Of a stretch of 64,000 bases of DNA, positions 33,328-40,860 are shown piece after piece; position 1 is the stretch's first letter; each line of letters starts with the position of its first letter. This DNA is from an uncultured Candidatus Melainabacteria bacterium (GTDB taxonomy: Bacteria; Cyanobacteriota; Vampirovibrionia; Gastranaerophilales; Gastranaerophilaceae), in assembly GCA_934718085.1 (NCBI GenBank), contig CAKUZL010000005.1:1-64000 (forward strand), written 5' to 3'. The position numbers were made by a program, and so were the translations under genes. The notes beneath the pieces were generated by a model. The model saw nothing but the letters and a program-made list of their open reading frames with translations, ran no database searches and was not told the origin of the DNA.

Positions 33328-34593
33328 ATGGCAAGAGCGATGACGATAACCGAGAAGATATTGGCGAAACACGCGGGATTGGTGCAAGTTGAGCCGGGGG
33401 AGCTTATAACGGCGAAAGTTGATATAACTCTTGCGAACGACATAACGGGGCCGGTTGCGATAAAGGCGTTTCGAAAGACGGGCGCGAAGAAGGTTTTTGA
33501 CAGAGAGAGGGCGGTTTTTGTGCCTGATCATTTTGTTCCGAATAAGGACATCAAGTCGGCGGAGCAGGCGAAGATTTTGCGCGAATTTGCGAGGGAGCAG
33601 AATTTGACGCATTATTTCGAGGTCGGAAGGATGGGGATTGAGCACGCCTTGTTGCCGGATAAGGGGATTGTGACCGCGGGGGATGTTGTGCTCGGAGCGG
33701 ACTCTCATACCTGTACATACGGCGCATTGGGCTGTTTTTCGACGGGCGTCGGGTCGACGGATTTGGGGTGCGCAATGGCGTCGGGGCAAACATGGCTCAG
33801 GGTTCCTTCGACGATAAAGGTTGAGTTTAACGGGGAACTTGCGCCGTGGGTGAGCGCGAAAGACTTGATTTTGCACCTTATCGGCGACATAGGGGTCGAC
33901 GGAGCCTTGTATAAGTCGCTTGAAATCGGCGGCGAAACGATAGCGAATATGGGAATGGACGGCAGATTTACGATTTGTAATATGGCAATAGAAGCGGGTG
34001 CGAAAAACGGGATAATTGTTCCGGATAAGGTGACGCGCGAGTTTTTGAAGGGGCGGTCGTTGCGCGAGCCGGTGTTTTTTGAAAGCGACGAAAATGCCGA
34101 GTATGAAAGGGTTATCAGCTACGATGTTTCGAAAATCGAACCTACCGTTGCGTTTCCGCATTTGCCGGAAAATACGCGTCCGATATCGAAAGTCGGGGAT
34201 GTTAAAATTGACCAGGCGGTAATCGGAAGTTGTACGAACGGACGGTTGTCGGATTTGGAGGTTGCGGCGAAAATTTTGAAAGGGCGGAAAGTCAATAAGG
34301 ACGTGAGATTGATAGTATTCCCGGGGACTCGTGAGATTTATCTTGAGGCGATGAAGCGCGGGTATTTGGAAACGTTTATCGAAGCGGGCGCGGCGGTTTC
34401 CACGCCGACGTGCGGACCTTGTCTCGGGGGACATTGCGGGGTTTTGGCAAAAGGCGAACGCGCGATTTCGACTACGAACCGGAATTTCGTCGGACGGATG
34501 GGCGATGTCGAAAGCGAGGTTTATCTTGCATCTCCCGCGGTTGCGGCGGCGAGCGCGATTGCGGGCAAAATTGTGTCACCGGATATGCTTTAA
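33328..34593 (+). CDS. leuC: 3-isopropylmalate dehydratase large subunit
   Basis: LeuC with LeuD isomerises 2-isopropylmalate to 3-isopropylmalate in leucine synthesis, using a 4Fe-4S cluster. The 421 residues include LGADSHTCTYGALG, SCTNGRLSDLEVAA and CGPCLGGHCGVLA, which provide the cluster cysteines (DSHTC, CTN, CGPC), and the EGNMARAM region marks the start. ATG 33328 is preferred over an in-frame GTG 12 bases earlier because GGAGGG precedes it. Shortness and the start resemble the archaeal-type/homoaconitase-like LeuC group. leuD is not in the window; a terminator follows. Confidence 0.95.
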   Translation: MARAMTITEKILAKHAGLVQVEPGELITAKVDITLANDITGPVAIKAFRKTGAKKVFDRERAVFVPDHFVPNKDIKSAEQAKILREFAREQNLTHYFEVGRMGIEHALLPDKGIVTAGDVVLGADSHTCTYGALGCFSTGVGSTDLGCAMASGQTWLRVPSTIKVEFNGELAPWVSAKDLILHLIGDIGVDGALYKSLEIGGETIANMGMDGRFTICNMAIEAGAKNGIIVPDKVTREFLKGRSLREPVFFESDENAEYERVISYDVSKIEPTVAFPHLPENTRPISKVGDVKIDQAVIGSCTNGRLSDLEVAAKILKGRKVNKDVRLIVFPGTREIYLEAMKRGYLETFIEAGAAVSTPTCGPCLGGHCGVLAKGERAISTTNRNFVGRMGDVESEVYLASPAVAAASAIAGKIVSPDML

Positions 34594-34626
34594 ATATTAA
34601 GTTTTGTAAATTTTTAAACAAAAAGA

Positions 34627-34658
34627 CGCAAATTTTTCGATATTTGCGCCTTTTTTTA
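34627..34658 (+). terminator. Terminator after leuC
   Basis: CGCAAAT pairs with ATTTGCG around an eight-base loop and is followed by CC and seven T. The leuC mRNA therefore ends here without leuD. Confidence 0.85.
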
Positions 34659-34690
34659 TTGTGTACGGTTATGTGAATTGAAGGCATTGT

Positions 34691-36877
34691 ATGAGCGAAA
34701 CATCTGTATCCAATGTAAGTTTTAAGCGTCCGGTCGTTGCGGGCGCGGATAACAAGAATTCGGGCGTAAGGGTAAATGTGCCCGCAAAGTCGGCGGCGGA
34801 TTCCGTCGAGTTATCGATGAAAGGGAAGTCCGACGAGAAGAAAAAGCCGAATTACGTAAAAATCGGATTGAGCGTGTTGGGCGCGGCGGCGTGCATTTAC
34901 GGCGGAGTGAAGTTGTATAAATATTTCAAGGGTAAACCCGGCGGCGGATCTTCGGGCGGCGGAGGCGGAGCTGCGGGCAAAGTCGAACCGAAAAAACCTA
35001 AAGTTGATATTTCTAAGTCCGAAACGGGCAGTAAAGGCAATGCCGACGGTGTCTCGGACGGCGCAAAGAGTGCTTCGGCTCCGAAAACGGGTGTGGCGGA
35101 AGAACCTCCGAAAACTCTCAAAGCCGACAATGCGGGCGGAGCTTCGGAAAGTGCGGCGGAAAAAACCTCCGGTCTTGGCGAAAACGGCGCGGGCAATGCG
35201 AATGCGTTGAAAACCGACAAAGGTAATACCGTTCCCGACAATACGGGCGGAGCTTCGGAAAGCGCGGCGGAAAATTCCTCAAAAGCCGGGAGCGGTTTGA
35301 AAACGGACGTGGCGGAAAATTCTCCCAAAACTGCGGGAGCGGGCGAAGTCCCGAAAACCGACAACGCGGTCGAACCTCAACAAAAGAAAATCGTTTCGGT
35401 TTCCGAAAAACAAAAACTCCCGGAACTCGAAACCGACACATTTAAGCCTGATAAACCTCTCGTTTATACGGAGTTTTTAAAAACTGCCTCTGCCGAAAAT
35501 AAATTGCAACTTGATAAAACGGCGTCAGTTTTAAACAAAAAATACAATATTGTCGATGAAAAGAGTCTTGACGATATTAAATCGGCGGTACTTGATTCAT
35601 TGGTAATGACGGCATTTTTGACTCAGTCGGGGCTTTTTGCCGACGAGAAAGATATTGATCTTCTTTCCGAGGCGGAATTCTTGGATAAATGCGGTGCCGA
35701 ATTGACCGACGGGAAAAGAGAACATCTTAACAAGCCCGTCACCGAGCTTCTGGACGGTATTTCGGATGAAACAATCGATAAATGTCAAAACCTTTCGGGT
35801 GAAGCTCGATCGCATTTAAAAGAACGTTTTGAAGCGCTTAAAGAAAATTTTAAATATTTTGATTTTGATAGTTGTTTTGACGGGGCAGGCGAAGAGAATT
35901 CGGAAGTTTCTGAGTTGCAGAAACCTGCGGAAGCGCAAGGTGAAAATACCGTTTCTGTCGAACAAACTCCGAACGTCGAGCAACTCGCTCCCGTCGAACA
36001 ACTTACGCCGGTAGAGCAACTCGCTCCCGTCGAACAAGCCGTTTCCGTTGAGCAACCCGTCGCGGTCGAGAAAATCGATCCCAAAACGGTAATTTTTGTG
36101 CCGAACGCTCCCGATGATTATGATTATAAAGAATCGAGCGCGGATGTTCAACCCGAAAAGATTTACGATTACAATCCCAAAACAGGTTCGGTAAGCGAAA
36201 AACCAGTACCCACACAACGGGATGCAGAGTCTGTCGTGCGAAAAGGGTTTGATATATTGACGGAATCGGCTCAAACCATTCAAAGAGCACATAAATCCGA
36301 CGCGGGAAAAACAAAAACTTCGAGTTTAAATCCAAGGCTGCTTTATCCGGGAGCGATAATTGCGGGGCAAACGTCGAAAGCAACCGACAGCCAAAACTCC
36401 GTAAATACTGTCGATTTCGGTTCGACGCAAAGTCCGGCTTATGCTGTCGCCTTCAACAACAATATTTCTGAAAATCACGGTTATGAAGACATTGACGAAT
36501 CCTTCAGACGAAATCAAGAGCAGTCTGACGAAGCCGCGAAAAAGCAGCGAGAACGCGACGAAGAATTTTGGAACAATATGAATGCGGCTGCTACCGGAGC
36601 ACATGCGGTCGACAATCTTTCGGGGCAACAGCCGATAAATTCGGGGGTTGACAATATTTATCAGGATAGTTCGATAACGGGGTTTAATCCTTCACCCGAG
36701 CCTCAACCGTTTGATTATGACACGAATAATTCGATGTTCGGCTCGACTTCGGGCTCCGATTATGAAAATCAAAACCTTTCTTTGAACAAATACGGTACGG
36801 ATTATACGGGCACGGATTTGCTCGGGGGCGGGGATTATTTAAGCGGCAACGTCGGTGACTATGGCAGTGATTTTTGA
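34691..36877 (+). CDS. Repeat-rich membrane-anchored hypothetical protein
   Basis: I do not recognise this 728-residue protein. It begins with SNVSFKRPVV, a variant of the VSF-type N-terminal signature found on four other proteins of the window. One hydrophobic helix (about residues 57-73) is followed by a Gly-rich hinge (GGGSSGGGGG) and a long low-complexity stretch with NAGGASESAAE and NTGGASESAAE repeats. A compact helical part follows (about 250-400), then PVEQLAPVEQLTPVEQLAP repeats around 430-460 and a Tyr/Gly/Asn-rich tail. It lies alone between two terminators. An envelope-spanning or surface protein is plausible; no enzyme motif is present. The repeat tracts make length variation between strains likely. 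Confidence 0.7.
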   Translation: MSETSVSNVSFKRPVVAGADNKNSGVRVNVPAKSAADSVELSMKGKSDEKKKPNYVKIGLSVLGAAACIYGGVKLYKYFKGKPGGGSSGGGGGAAGKVEPKKPKVDISKSETGSKGNADGVSDGAKSASAPKTGVAEEPPKTLKADNAGGASESAAEKTSGLGENGAGNANALKTDKGNTVPDNTGGASESAAENSSKAGSGLKTDVAENSPKTAGAGEVPKTDNAVEPQQKKIVSVSEKQKLPELETDTFKPDKPLVYTEFLKTASAENKLQLDKTASVLNKKYNIVDEKSLDDIKSAVLDSLVMTAFLTQSGLFADEKDIDLLSEAEFLDKCGAELTDGKREHLNKPVTELLDGISDETIDKCQNLSGEARSHLKERFEALKENFKYFDFDSCFDGAGEENSEVSELQKPAEAQGENTVSVEQTPNVEQLAPVEQLTPVEQLAPVEQAVSVEQPVAVEKIDPKTVIFVPNAPDDYDYKESSADVQPEKIYDYNPKTGSVSEKPVPTQRDAESVVRKGFDILTESAQTIQRAHKSDAGKTKTSSLNPRLLYPGAIIAGQTSKATDSQNSVNTVDFGSTQSPAYAVAFNNNISENHGYEDIDESFRRNQEQSDEAAKKQRERDEEFWNNMNAAATGAHAVDNLSGQQPINSGVDNIYQDSSITGFNPSPEPQPFDYDTNNSMFGSTSGSDYENQNLSLNKYGTDYTGTDLLGGGDYLSGNVGDYGSDF

Positions 36878-36910
36878 TTTAAATTAAAAAACCGCAAAAA
36901 CAAAAAATAA

Positions 36911-36950
36911 AAGCAAAACCGGGGGCAAACGTCCTCGGTTTTGCTTTCTT
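36911..36950 (+). terminator. Terminator after the repeat-rich protein gene
   Basis: AAGCAAAACCG (36911-36921) pairs with CGGTTTTGCTT (36936-36946), with further G-T pairs inside, followed by TCTT. A long perfect stem compensates for a short T-run. Confidence 0.8.
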
Positions 36951-37009
36951 GAAGGCTTGAAACCCGAGGATTTTCGGTGTATCATCGTATTAAGCGATTG
37001 GAGAAATGT

Positions 37010-37603
37010 ATGAAAAAAATTTGCGTATATTGTTCGGCAAGCAGCGGGCTTGAAAATTTGTACCTCGAAGAGGCATATAAAACGGGCGAAATCCTTGCGA
37101 AAAACGGGTTTGATCTTGTTTACGGCGGGTCGGATTTCGGTTTGATGGGGCAAACCGCGAAGGCTTTCAGGGCAAACGGTGCGCACGTTTTGGGGATAAT
37201 GCCGCGCAAGATTTACGATATGATTGAACACACGGGTTCAAATTGCGACGAGTTTGTTTTGACCGACGATATGCGCGAAAGAAAAGCCAAAATGGACGAA
37301 ATGTCCGATGCCGCCGTGGCTTTGCCGGGCGGATTCGGGACGTTGGAAGAAATTTCCGAAATTCTCGATCAAAAAATCGTGGGGTATAATACAAAGCCGG
37401 TTGTTTTTCTTAATACGAACGGGTTTTACGACAAATTACAGGCGTTTTTCGACAATTTAATCGACGAAAATTTTGCGCGTAAGCAGACCGCGAAATTATA
37501 TTATTTTGCAAAAACTCCGGAAGAGCTTGTCGAGTATCTGAAAAATTATGTTCCGAACGAACCCCCCAAGTCCGCGCAAGACATCTACGCCGGTAAGGTT
37601 TAG
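37010..37603 (+). CDS. LOG family protein (nucleoside monophosphate phosphoribohydrolase-like)
   Basis: The 197 residues show both signatures of the LOG/TIGR00730 family: GGSDFGLMG near residue 43 and PGGFGTLEE near residue 105, with KAKMDEMSDAAVALPGG leading in. Family members cleave AMP-type or cytokinin-type nucleotides to base and ribose 5-phosphate, and in bacteria are thought to have a general nucleotide salvage role. The ATG at 37010 has GGAG ahead; an earlier in-frame start would add 11 residues. A terminator follows, so it is monocistronic. Confidence 0.92.
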   Translation: MKKICVYCSASSGLENLYLEEAYKTGEILAKNGFDLVYGGSDFGLMGQTAKAFRANGAHVLGIMPRKIYDMIEHTGSNCDEFVLTDDMRERKAKMDEMSDAAVALPGGFGTLEEISEILDQKIVGYNTKPVVFLNTNGFYDKLQAFFDNLIDENFARKQTAKLYYFAKTPEELVEYLKNYVPNEPPKSAQDIYAGKV

Positions 37604-37646
37604 AGAATTGTTTCAAGTTTAAAGAACGCGTTTTTTGATATTTAAA

Positions 37647-37667
37647 AATTCGTCAGACGGATTTTTT
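37647..37667 (+). terminator. Terminator after the LOG gene
   Basis: AATTCGT and ACGGATT pair (one G-T) around a CAG loop and run into six T counted from the stem. It is short but well placed, 44 bases after the stop. Confidence 0.6.
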
Positions 37668-37694
37668 GTTTGTTTTTTTTCGGATTATTAAAAA

Positions 37695-38966
37695 ATGCCG
37701 AAAATCTTTAAAAATACGATGTTACAATATTTGCGGAACGATAATTTGATGAAAGATTCTCTAAACGTTTTGAGGGTTTTTCACGTGAATAATTTGCCCG
37801 AAAAGGGCGATACCGTTGTTTATCTTGCAGAGAACGAGCTTCGAGCGGAGGATAATTTTGCGCTTGAGTATGCCGTTCAAAAATCCGAAAAATTGAATTT
37901 ACCTTTAAAAACGATTTTTGTAAAAAAATTTTTTGATTATCAGGCGAAGCAAAATTTTTACGAAAGAATTTTGAATATGACTCAAATAGGTTTTTCTCAA
38001 AAAAAAATTGATTTTGAAACCGTCGAATTCGAGAACGATATTCAAATATTATCTTTACTAAAAAAATATAATCCGGCACTTGTTGTTATCGAATTCAATC
38101 CGTTGCGTCCGAAAACCCCCGATTATTCATTTAAAACCGTTGAAGTTGATGCCGGAAACATTGTGCCGGTGCGAGTTCTGTCCGCAAAAGCGGAATATTC
38201 GGCGGCGACAATTCGTCCGAAAATTTATCGTCGAATTTCGGATTTTTGGGACGGAAAATTCGTAAAAAATATTTTAAACCCCGATGCAAAAAGGGATTTG
38301 TCGAAATTTATCGAAAACGGTCTTCCTTGCTATGCTCGATTTAAAAACAATCCTATCGAAAACGCGGTTTCCGGATTATCGAAATATTTGAATTTTGGTG
38401 TTATTTCGGTCGGGAATGTTGCAGGACATGTCATTTCGGCTGATGTTTCGGATGAAAATAAAGAAGCTTTTTTGGAAGAACTGATTGTCAGGAGCACACT
38501 TGCAAAAAATTTTTGTTTTTACGATAAAAAATTTAAAACTTTGTCGGCTGCGCCTATATGGGCACAAATGTCTTTAAATGCTCATAAATACGATATCAGA
38601 ACCTATTTGTACGATACAAAAACTTTTGAAGAGGCAAAAACTCACGATGATTTGTGGAATGCTTGTCAGAGGCAGCTTTTGACTGAAGGTTCTATTCACG
38701 GATATATGCGAATGTATTGGGCCAAAAAAATTGCGGAGTGGTCCAAAACGCCCGAAGAAGCTTTGAAAACGGCAATATGCTTGAATGACAGGTATGCGTT
38801 CGATGCTCCGTCCGCAAACGGGTATGTGGGAATTTTATGGGCAATTACAGGTTTGCACGACAGACCTTTTCCCGATTTTTTTGTAACGGGGAAAATTCGG
38901 CGCATGACAAACTCGGGACTTCATAAAAAATTTCCTGTCGAAAAATATATTGAAAAGTATAGGTAG
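37695..38966 (+). CDS. phr: Class II deoxyribodipyrimidine photolyase
   Basis: The C-terminal 110 residues match class II CPD photolyases closely: HGYMRMYWAKKIAEWSKTP, CLNDRYAFD, ANGYVGILWAITGLHDRPF and GKIRRMTNSG, which form the FAD pocket and DNA contact. The N-terminal Rossmann domain has the class II layout (GDTVVYLAENELRAEDN then FALEYAV). Such enzymes use blue light and reduced FAD to split UV-induced cyclobutane dimers. The 423-residue length is a little short of the usual 450. The start at 37695 lacks a clear ribosome site; the internal ATG at 37749 is an alternative. A light-dependent enzyme is unexpected in a presumed gut anaerobe. Confidence 0.88.
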   Translation: MPKIFKNTMLQYLRNDNLMKDSLNVLRVFHVNNLPEKGDTVVYLAENELRAEDNFALEYAVQKSEKLNLPLKTIFVKKFFDYQAKQNFYERILNMTQIGFSQKKIDFETVEFENDIQILSLLKKYNPALVVIEFNPLRPKTPDYSFKTVEVDAGNIVPVRVLSAKAEYSAATIRPKIYRRISDFWDGKFVKNILNPDAKRDLSKFIENGLPCYARFKNNPIENAVSGLSKYLNFGVISVGNVAGHVISADVSDENKEAFLEELIVRSTLAKNFCFYDKKFKTLSAAPIWAQMSLNAHKYDIRTYLYDTKTFEEAKTHDDLWNACQRQLLTEGSIHGYMRMYWAKKIAEWSKTPEEALKTAICLNDRYAFDAPSANGYVGILWAITGLHDRPFPDFFVTGKIRRMTNSGLHKKFPVEKYIEKYR

Positions 38967-39012
38967 CTGACGGGGGAATATTTTTTCAACACTTCGGGCT
39001 GTTACGGCAATA

Positions 39013-39222
39013 TTATTTTGTTTTTATTTTCATAAAAAACGACAGCGGAATCAGCAAAAACGCCAACAATGCCACGATTGCAAAAGCGTCGATGTAAGCA
39101 GTCAGGTTTGCCTGAAACGGCATTTGCTTGTAAACATAAGAGTTTGCTTTTGTTGTCGCGTACGCGCTTGAAACTTCCGCCATAAATGTGTGAATCAAAC
39201 TTGTCGTTTTCGCCCTGAAAAC
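39013..39222 (-). pseudogene. C-terminal remnant of an EmrB/QacA-type (DHA2) transporter
   Basis: On the minus strand the frame reads FRAKTTSLIHTFMAEVSSAY, then FQANLTAYIDAFAIVALLAF and LLIPLSFFMKI before a stop. This is the typical last helix and end of drug-export transporters of the DHA2 branch (14 helices, about 500 residues). The coding similarity stops upstream at a run of 11 C (G on the plus strand, 39223-39233), and nothing before it resembles the rest of the transporter. It is therefore a truncated remnant; an open frame starting at 39303 crosses the run but its N-terminal part is unrelated. Confidence 0.7.
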
Positions 39223-39233
39223 GGGGGGGGGGG
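39223..39233. repeat. Homopolymer run of 11 G
   Basis: Eleven consecutive G (plus strand) stand at the breakpoint of the transporter remnant. Such tracts are slippage sites and can also mark assembly joins. Confidence 0.9.
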
Positions 39234-39377
39234 AGTTAGATAAATTGTCCACCGGATATCCTTGAAGTATTCCTTGCGACAACGGTCGATGACATCGACA
39301 CAATCACCTAAGTATAAATTGAACGAACCGCTTTAATTTAAAGTCGAAATGCGGTTTTTGTTTGCGGAAAATATTTC

Positions 39378-39411
39378 TTGCATAATTCGGAGATAAACGC
39401 TATAATCTCCG
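39378..39411 (+). promoter_or_regulatory. Promoter with overlapping operator palindrome for fic
   Basis: TTGCAT and a perfect TATAAT are spaced by 17 bases. CGGAGAT (39388-39394) and ATCTCCG (39405-39411) form a perfect seven-base inverted repeat that overlaps the -10, a classical position for a repressor. The fic product has a C-terminal helix-turn-helix-like domain and might autoregulate. Confidence 0.7.
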
Positions 39412-39430
39412 TAAATTGTTCGGAGAAAAA

Positions 39431-40528
39431 ATGAAATATATCTATCAAAACCCCGATTGGCACAAGTTTAGATGGTGCGGAGAAAAAATTCAAAAATTAC
39501 TTTTTGATATAAAAAAAGCTCAGGGTTATTTACTCGGAAAAATGGATGCCTTGGGGTTCGATGTTAAAAATAACGCGTTATTGCAGGTTTTGACGGAAAA
39601 TATCATAAAATCTTCGGAGATTGAGGGACAAATTTTAGATAAACAGGCGGTTTGTTCTTCCGTAGCAAGACGTTTGGGGATAGATTTCGGCGGAGAAGTT
39701 TCTTTTTCAAGGGATGTTGACGGAGTCGTCGAGATGATGCTTGACGCCACTCAAAATTATACCGATAAAATGACAAAAGAGCGGTTAATCGGTTGGCACG
39801 CGGCTTTGTTTCCCACAGGGTTCAGCGGAATGTATAAAATCAAAGTCGGACAATATCGAGATGATGAGTTCGGACCCATGCAGGTTGTTTCGGGTCCGAT
39901 AGGAAAAGAAAAAGTTCATTATCAGGCTCCGAGTGCAGACGTGCTCGAAAAAGAAATGTTCGAATTGATTGATTATATCAATCGGGATAATACGGATTGT
40001 TTAATAAAGGCAGGTGTCGTTCACTTATGGTTTGCGGCGTTGCACCCGTTTGATGACGGAAACGGCAGAATTGCTCGGGCTTTGACCGATATGCTGCTGG
40101 CAAGGAGTGATGATACCCGATATCGGTTTTATTCGATGTCGGCTCAAATTCAGTTAAACAGAAACAGCTATTACGATATTTTGGAAAAAACTCAAAAAGG
40201 CTCGTCCGATATTACCGATTGGTTGGAATGGTTTTTGAAAAATCTGTTGACGGCAATTCAATCGAGTGAAAAAACAACCAATGCCGTTTTGTATAAAGCC
40301 GAATTTTGGCAAAAATATTCCACGATAATTTTTAATAAACGCCAAATTAAAGTTCTGAATAAATTTATGGACGATTTCGAAGGAAATCTTACCACGACAA
40401 AATGGGCAAAAATTTGTGGTTGTTCGCAAGATACGGCAACTTCGGACATAAACGATTTAATAGACAAAAATATTTTTGTAAAAGTCGGAAGCGGACGTTC
40501 GACACATTACAGGTTTAAAAAACGGTAA
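39431..40528 (+). CDS. Fic family protein with N-terminal DUF4172-like domain
   Basis: Fic proteins transfer AMP (or other nucleotide parts) to target hydroxyls. The core motif HPFDDGNGRIAR at residues 205-216 is complete, so the enzyme should be active. The inhibitory helix motif SxxxEG occurs at residues 61-66, placing it in the class with an N-terminal self-inhibiting helix. Residues 1-50 fit the DUF4172 domain (WHKFRW, QGYLLGKMDALGF) and the last 80 form a winged-helix-like part (KRQIKVLNKFMDDFEGN). ATG 39431 follows CGGAGA. No antitoxin gene lies next to it. The promoter has an overlapping palindrome. Confidence 0.92.
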   Translation: MKYIYQNPDWHKFRWCGEKIQKLLFDIKKAQGYLLGKMDALGFDVKNNALLQVLTENIIKSSEIEGQILDKQAVCSSVARRLGIDFGGEVSFSRDVDGVVEMMLDATQNYTDKMTKERLIGWHAALFPTGFSGMYKIKVGQYRDDEFGPMQVVSGPIGKEKVHYQAPSADVLEKEMFELIDYINRDNTDCLIKAGVVHLWFAALHPFDDGNGRIARALTDMLLARSDDTRYRFYSMSAQIQLNRNSYYDILEKTQKGSSDITDWLEWFLKNLLTAIQSSEKTTNAVLYKAEFWQKYSTIIFNKRQIKVLNKFMDDFEGNLTTTKWAKICGCSQDTATSDINDLIDKNIFVKVGSGRSTHYRFKKR

Positions 40529-40590
40529 ACGATTTTGTTTGGACATTCGAAAAATATTTTGCGATTTTGTCGTCGGCGGTTTCAAAAGCA

Positions 40591-40614
40591 AAAACCCTTC
40601 TTTCGAAGGGTTTT
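40591..40614. terminator. Bidirectional terminator between fic and tRNA-Leu
   Basis: AAAACCCTTC and GAAGGGTTTT form a ten-base perfect stem around a four-base loop. The stem ends in U-rich sequence on both strands, so it can stop fic (plus) and the tRNA transcript (minus). Confidence 0.75.
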
Positions 40615-40617
40615 AAA

Positions 40618-40703
40618 TGCCCCGGGCCGGACTTGAACCGGCACAAAGTTTAACCTTTATCGGATTTTAAGTCCGACGCGTCTACCTGTTCCGCCACCGG
40701 GGC
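40618..40703 (-). tRNA. tRNA-Leu (anticodon UAA)
   Basis: The minus strand folds as a class II tRNA of 86 bases. GCCCCGG at the 5' end pairs with CCGGGGC at the 3' end, followed by discriminator A. The anticodon loop is CTTAAAA with anticodon TAA, the variable arm is long as in leucine tRNAs, and the T arm reads GCCGGTTCAAGTCCGGC. CCA is not encoded. The gene is intact and lies between fic and rny with its own promoter and terminator. No intron is present, unlike the group I intron in many cyanobacterial tRNA-Leu(UAA) genes. Confidence 0.96.
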
Positions 40704-40711
40704 GCTCGTTT

Positions 40712-40740
40712 ATTATATAACAAAAAGTTTTATTTGTCTT
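40712..40740 (-). promoter_or_regulatory. Promoter of tRNA-Leu
   Basis: On the minus strand a perfect TATAAT lies eight bases upstream of the tRNA 5' end, with AAGACA 17 bases further upstream. Confidence 0.65.
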
Positions 40741-40860
40741 TTTACTCTTTATTTTTTCCTCCGAATGTTTGATTTTTCGAAAAATCTTTAAAATATGCGG
40801 GTTTTGCGCGATGTTTATTTTTTTGAACGGAGTTGCTAAAATTCGTTTGTCCGTGTTATT

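Noticed and set aside
39234..39303. N-terminal part of a transporter upstream of the G run
   Set aside because: The residues before the run do not match any transporter segment that I can recognise.
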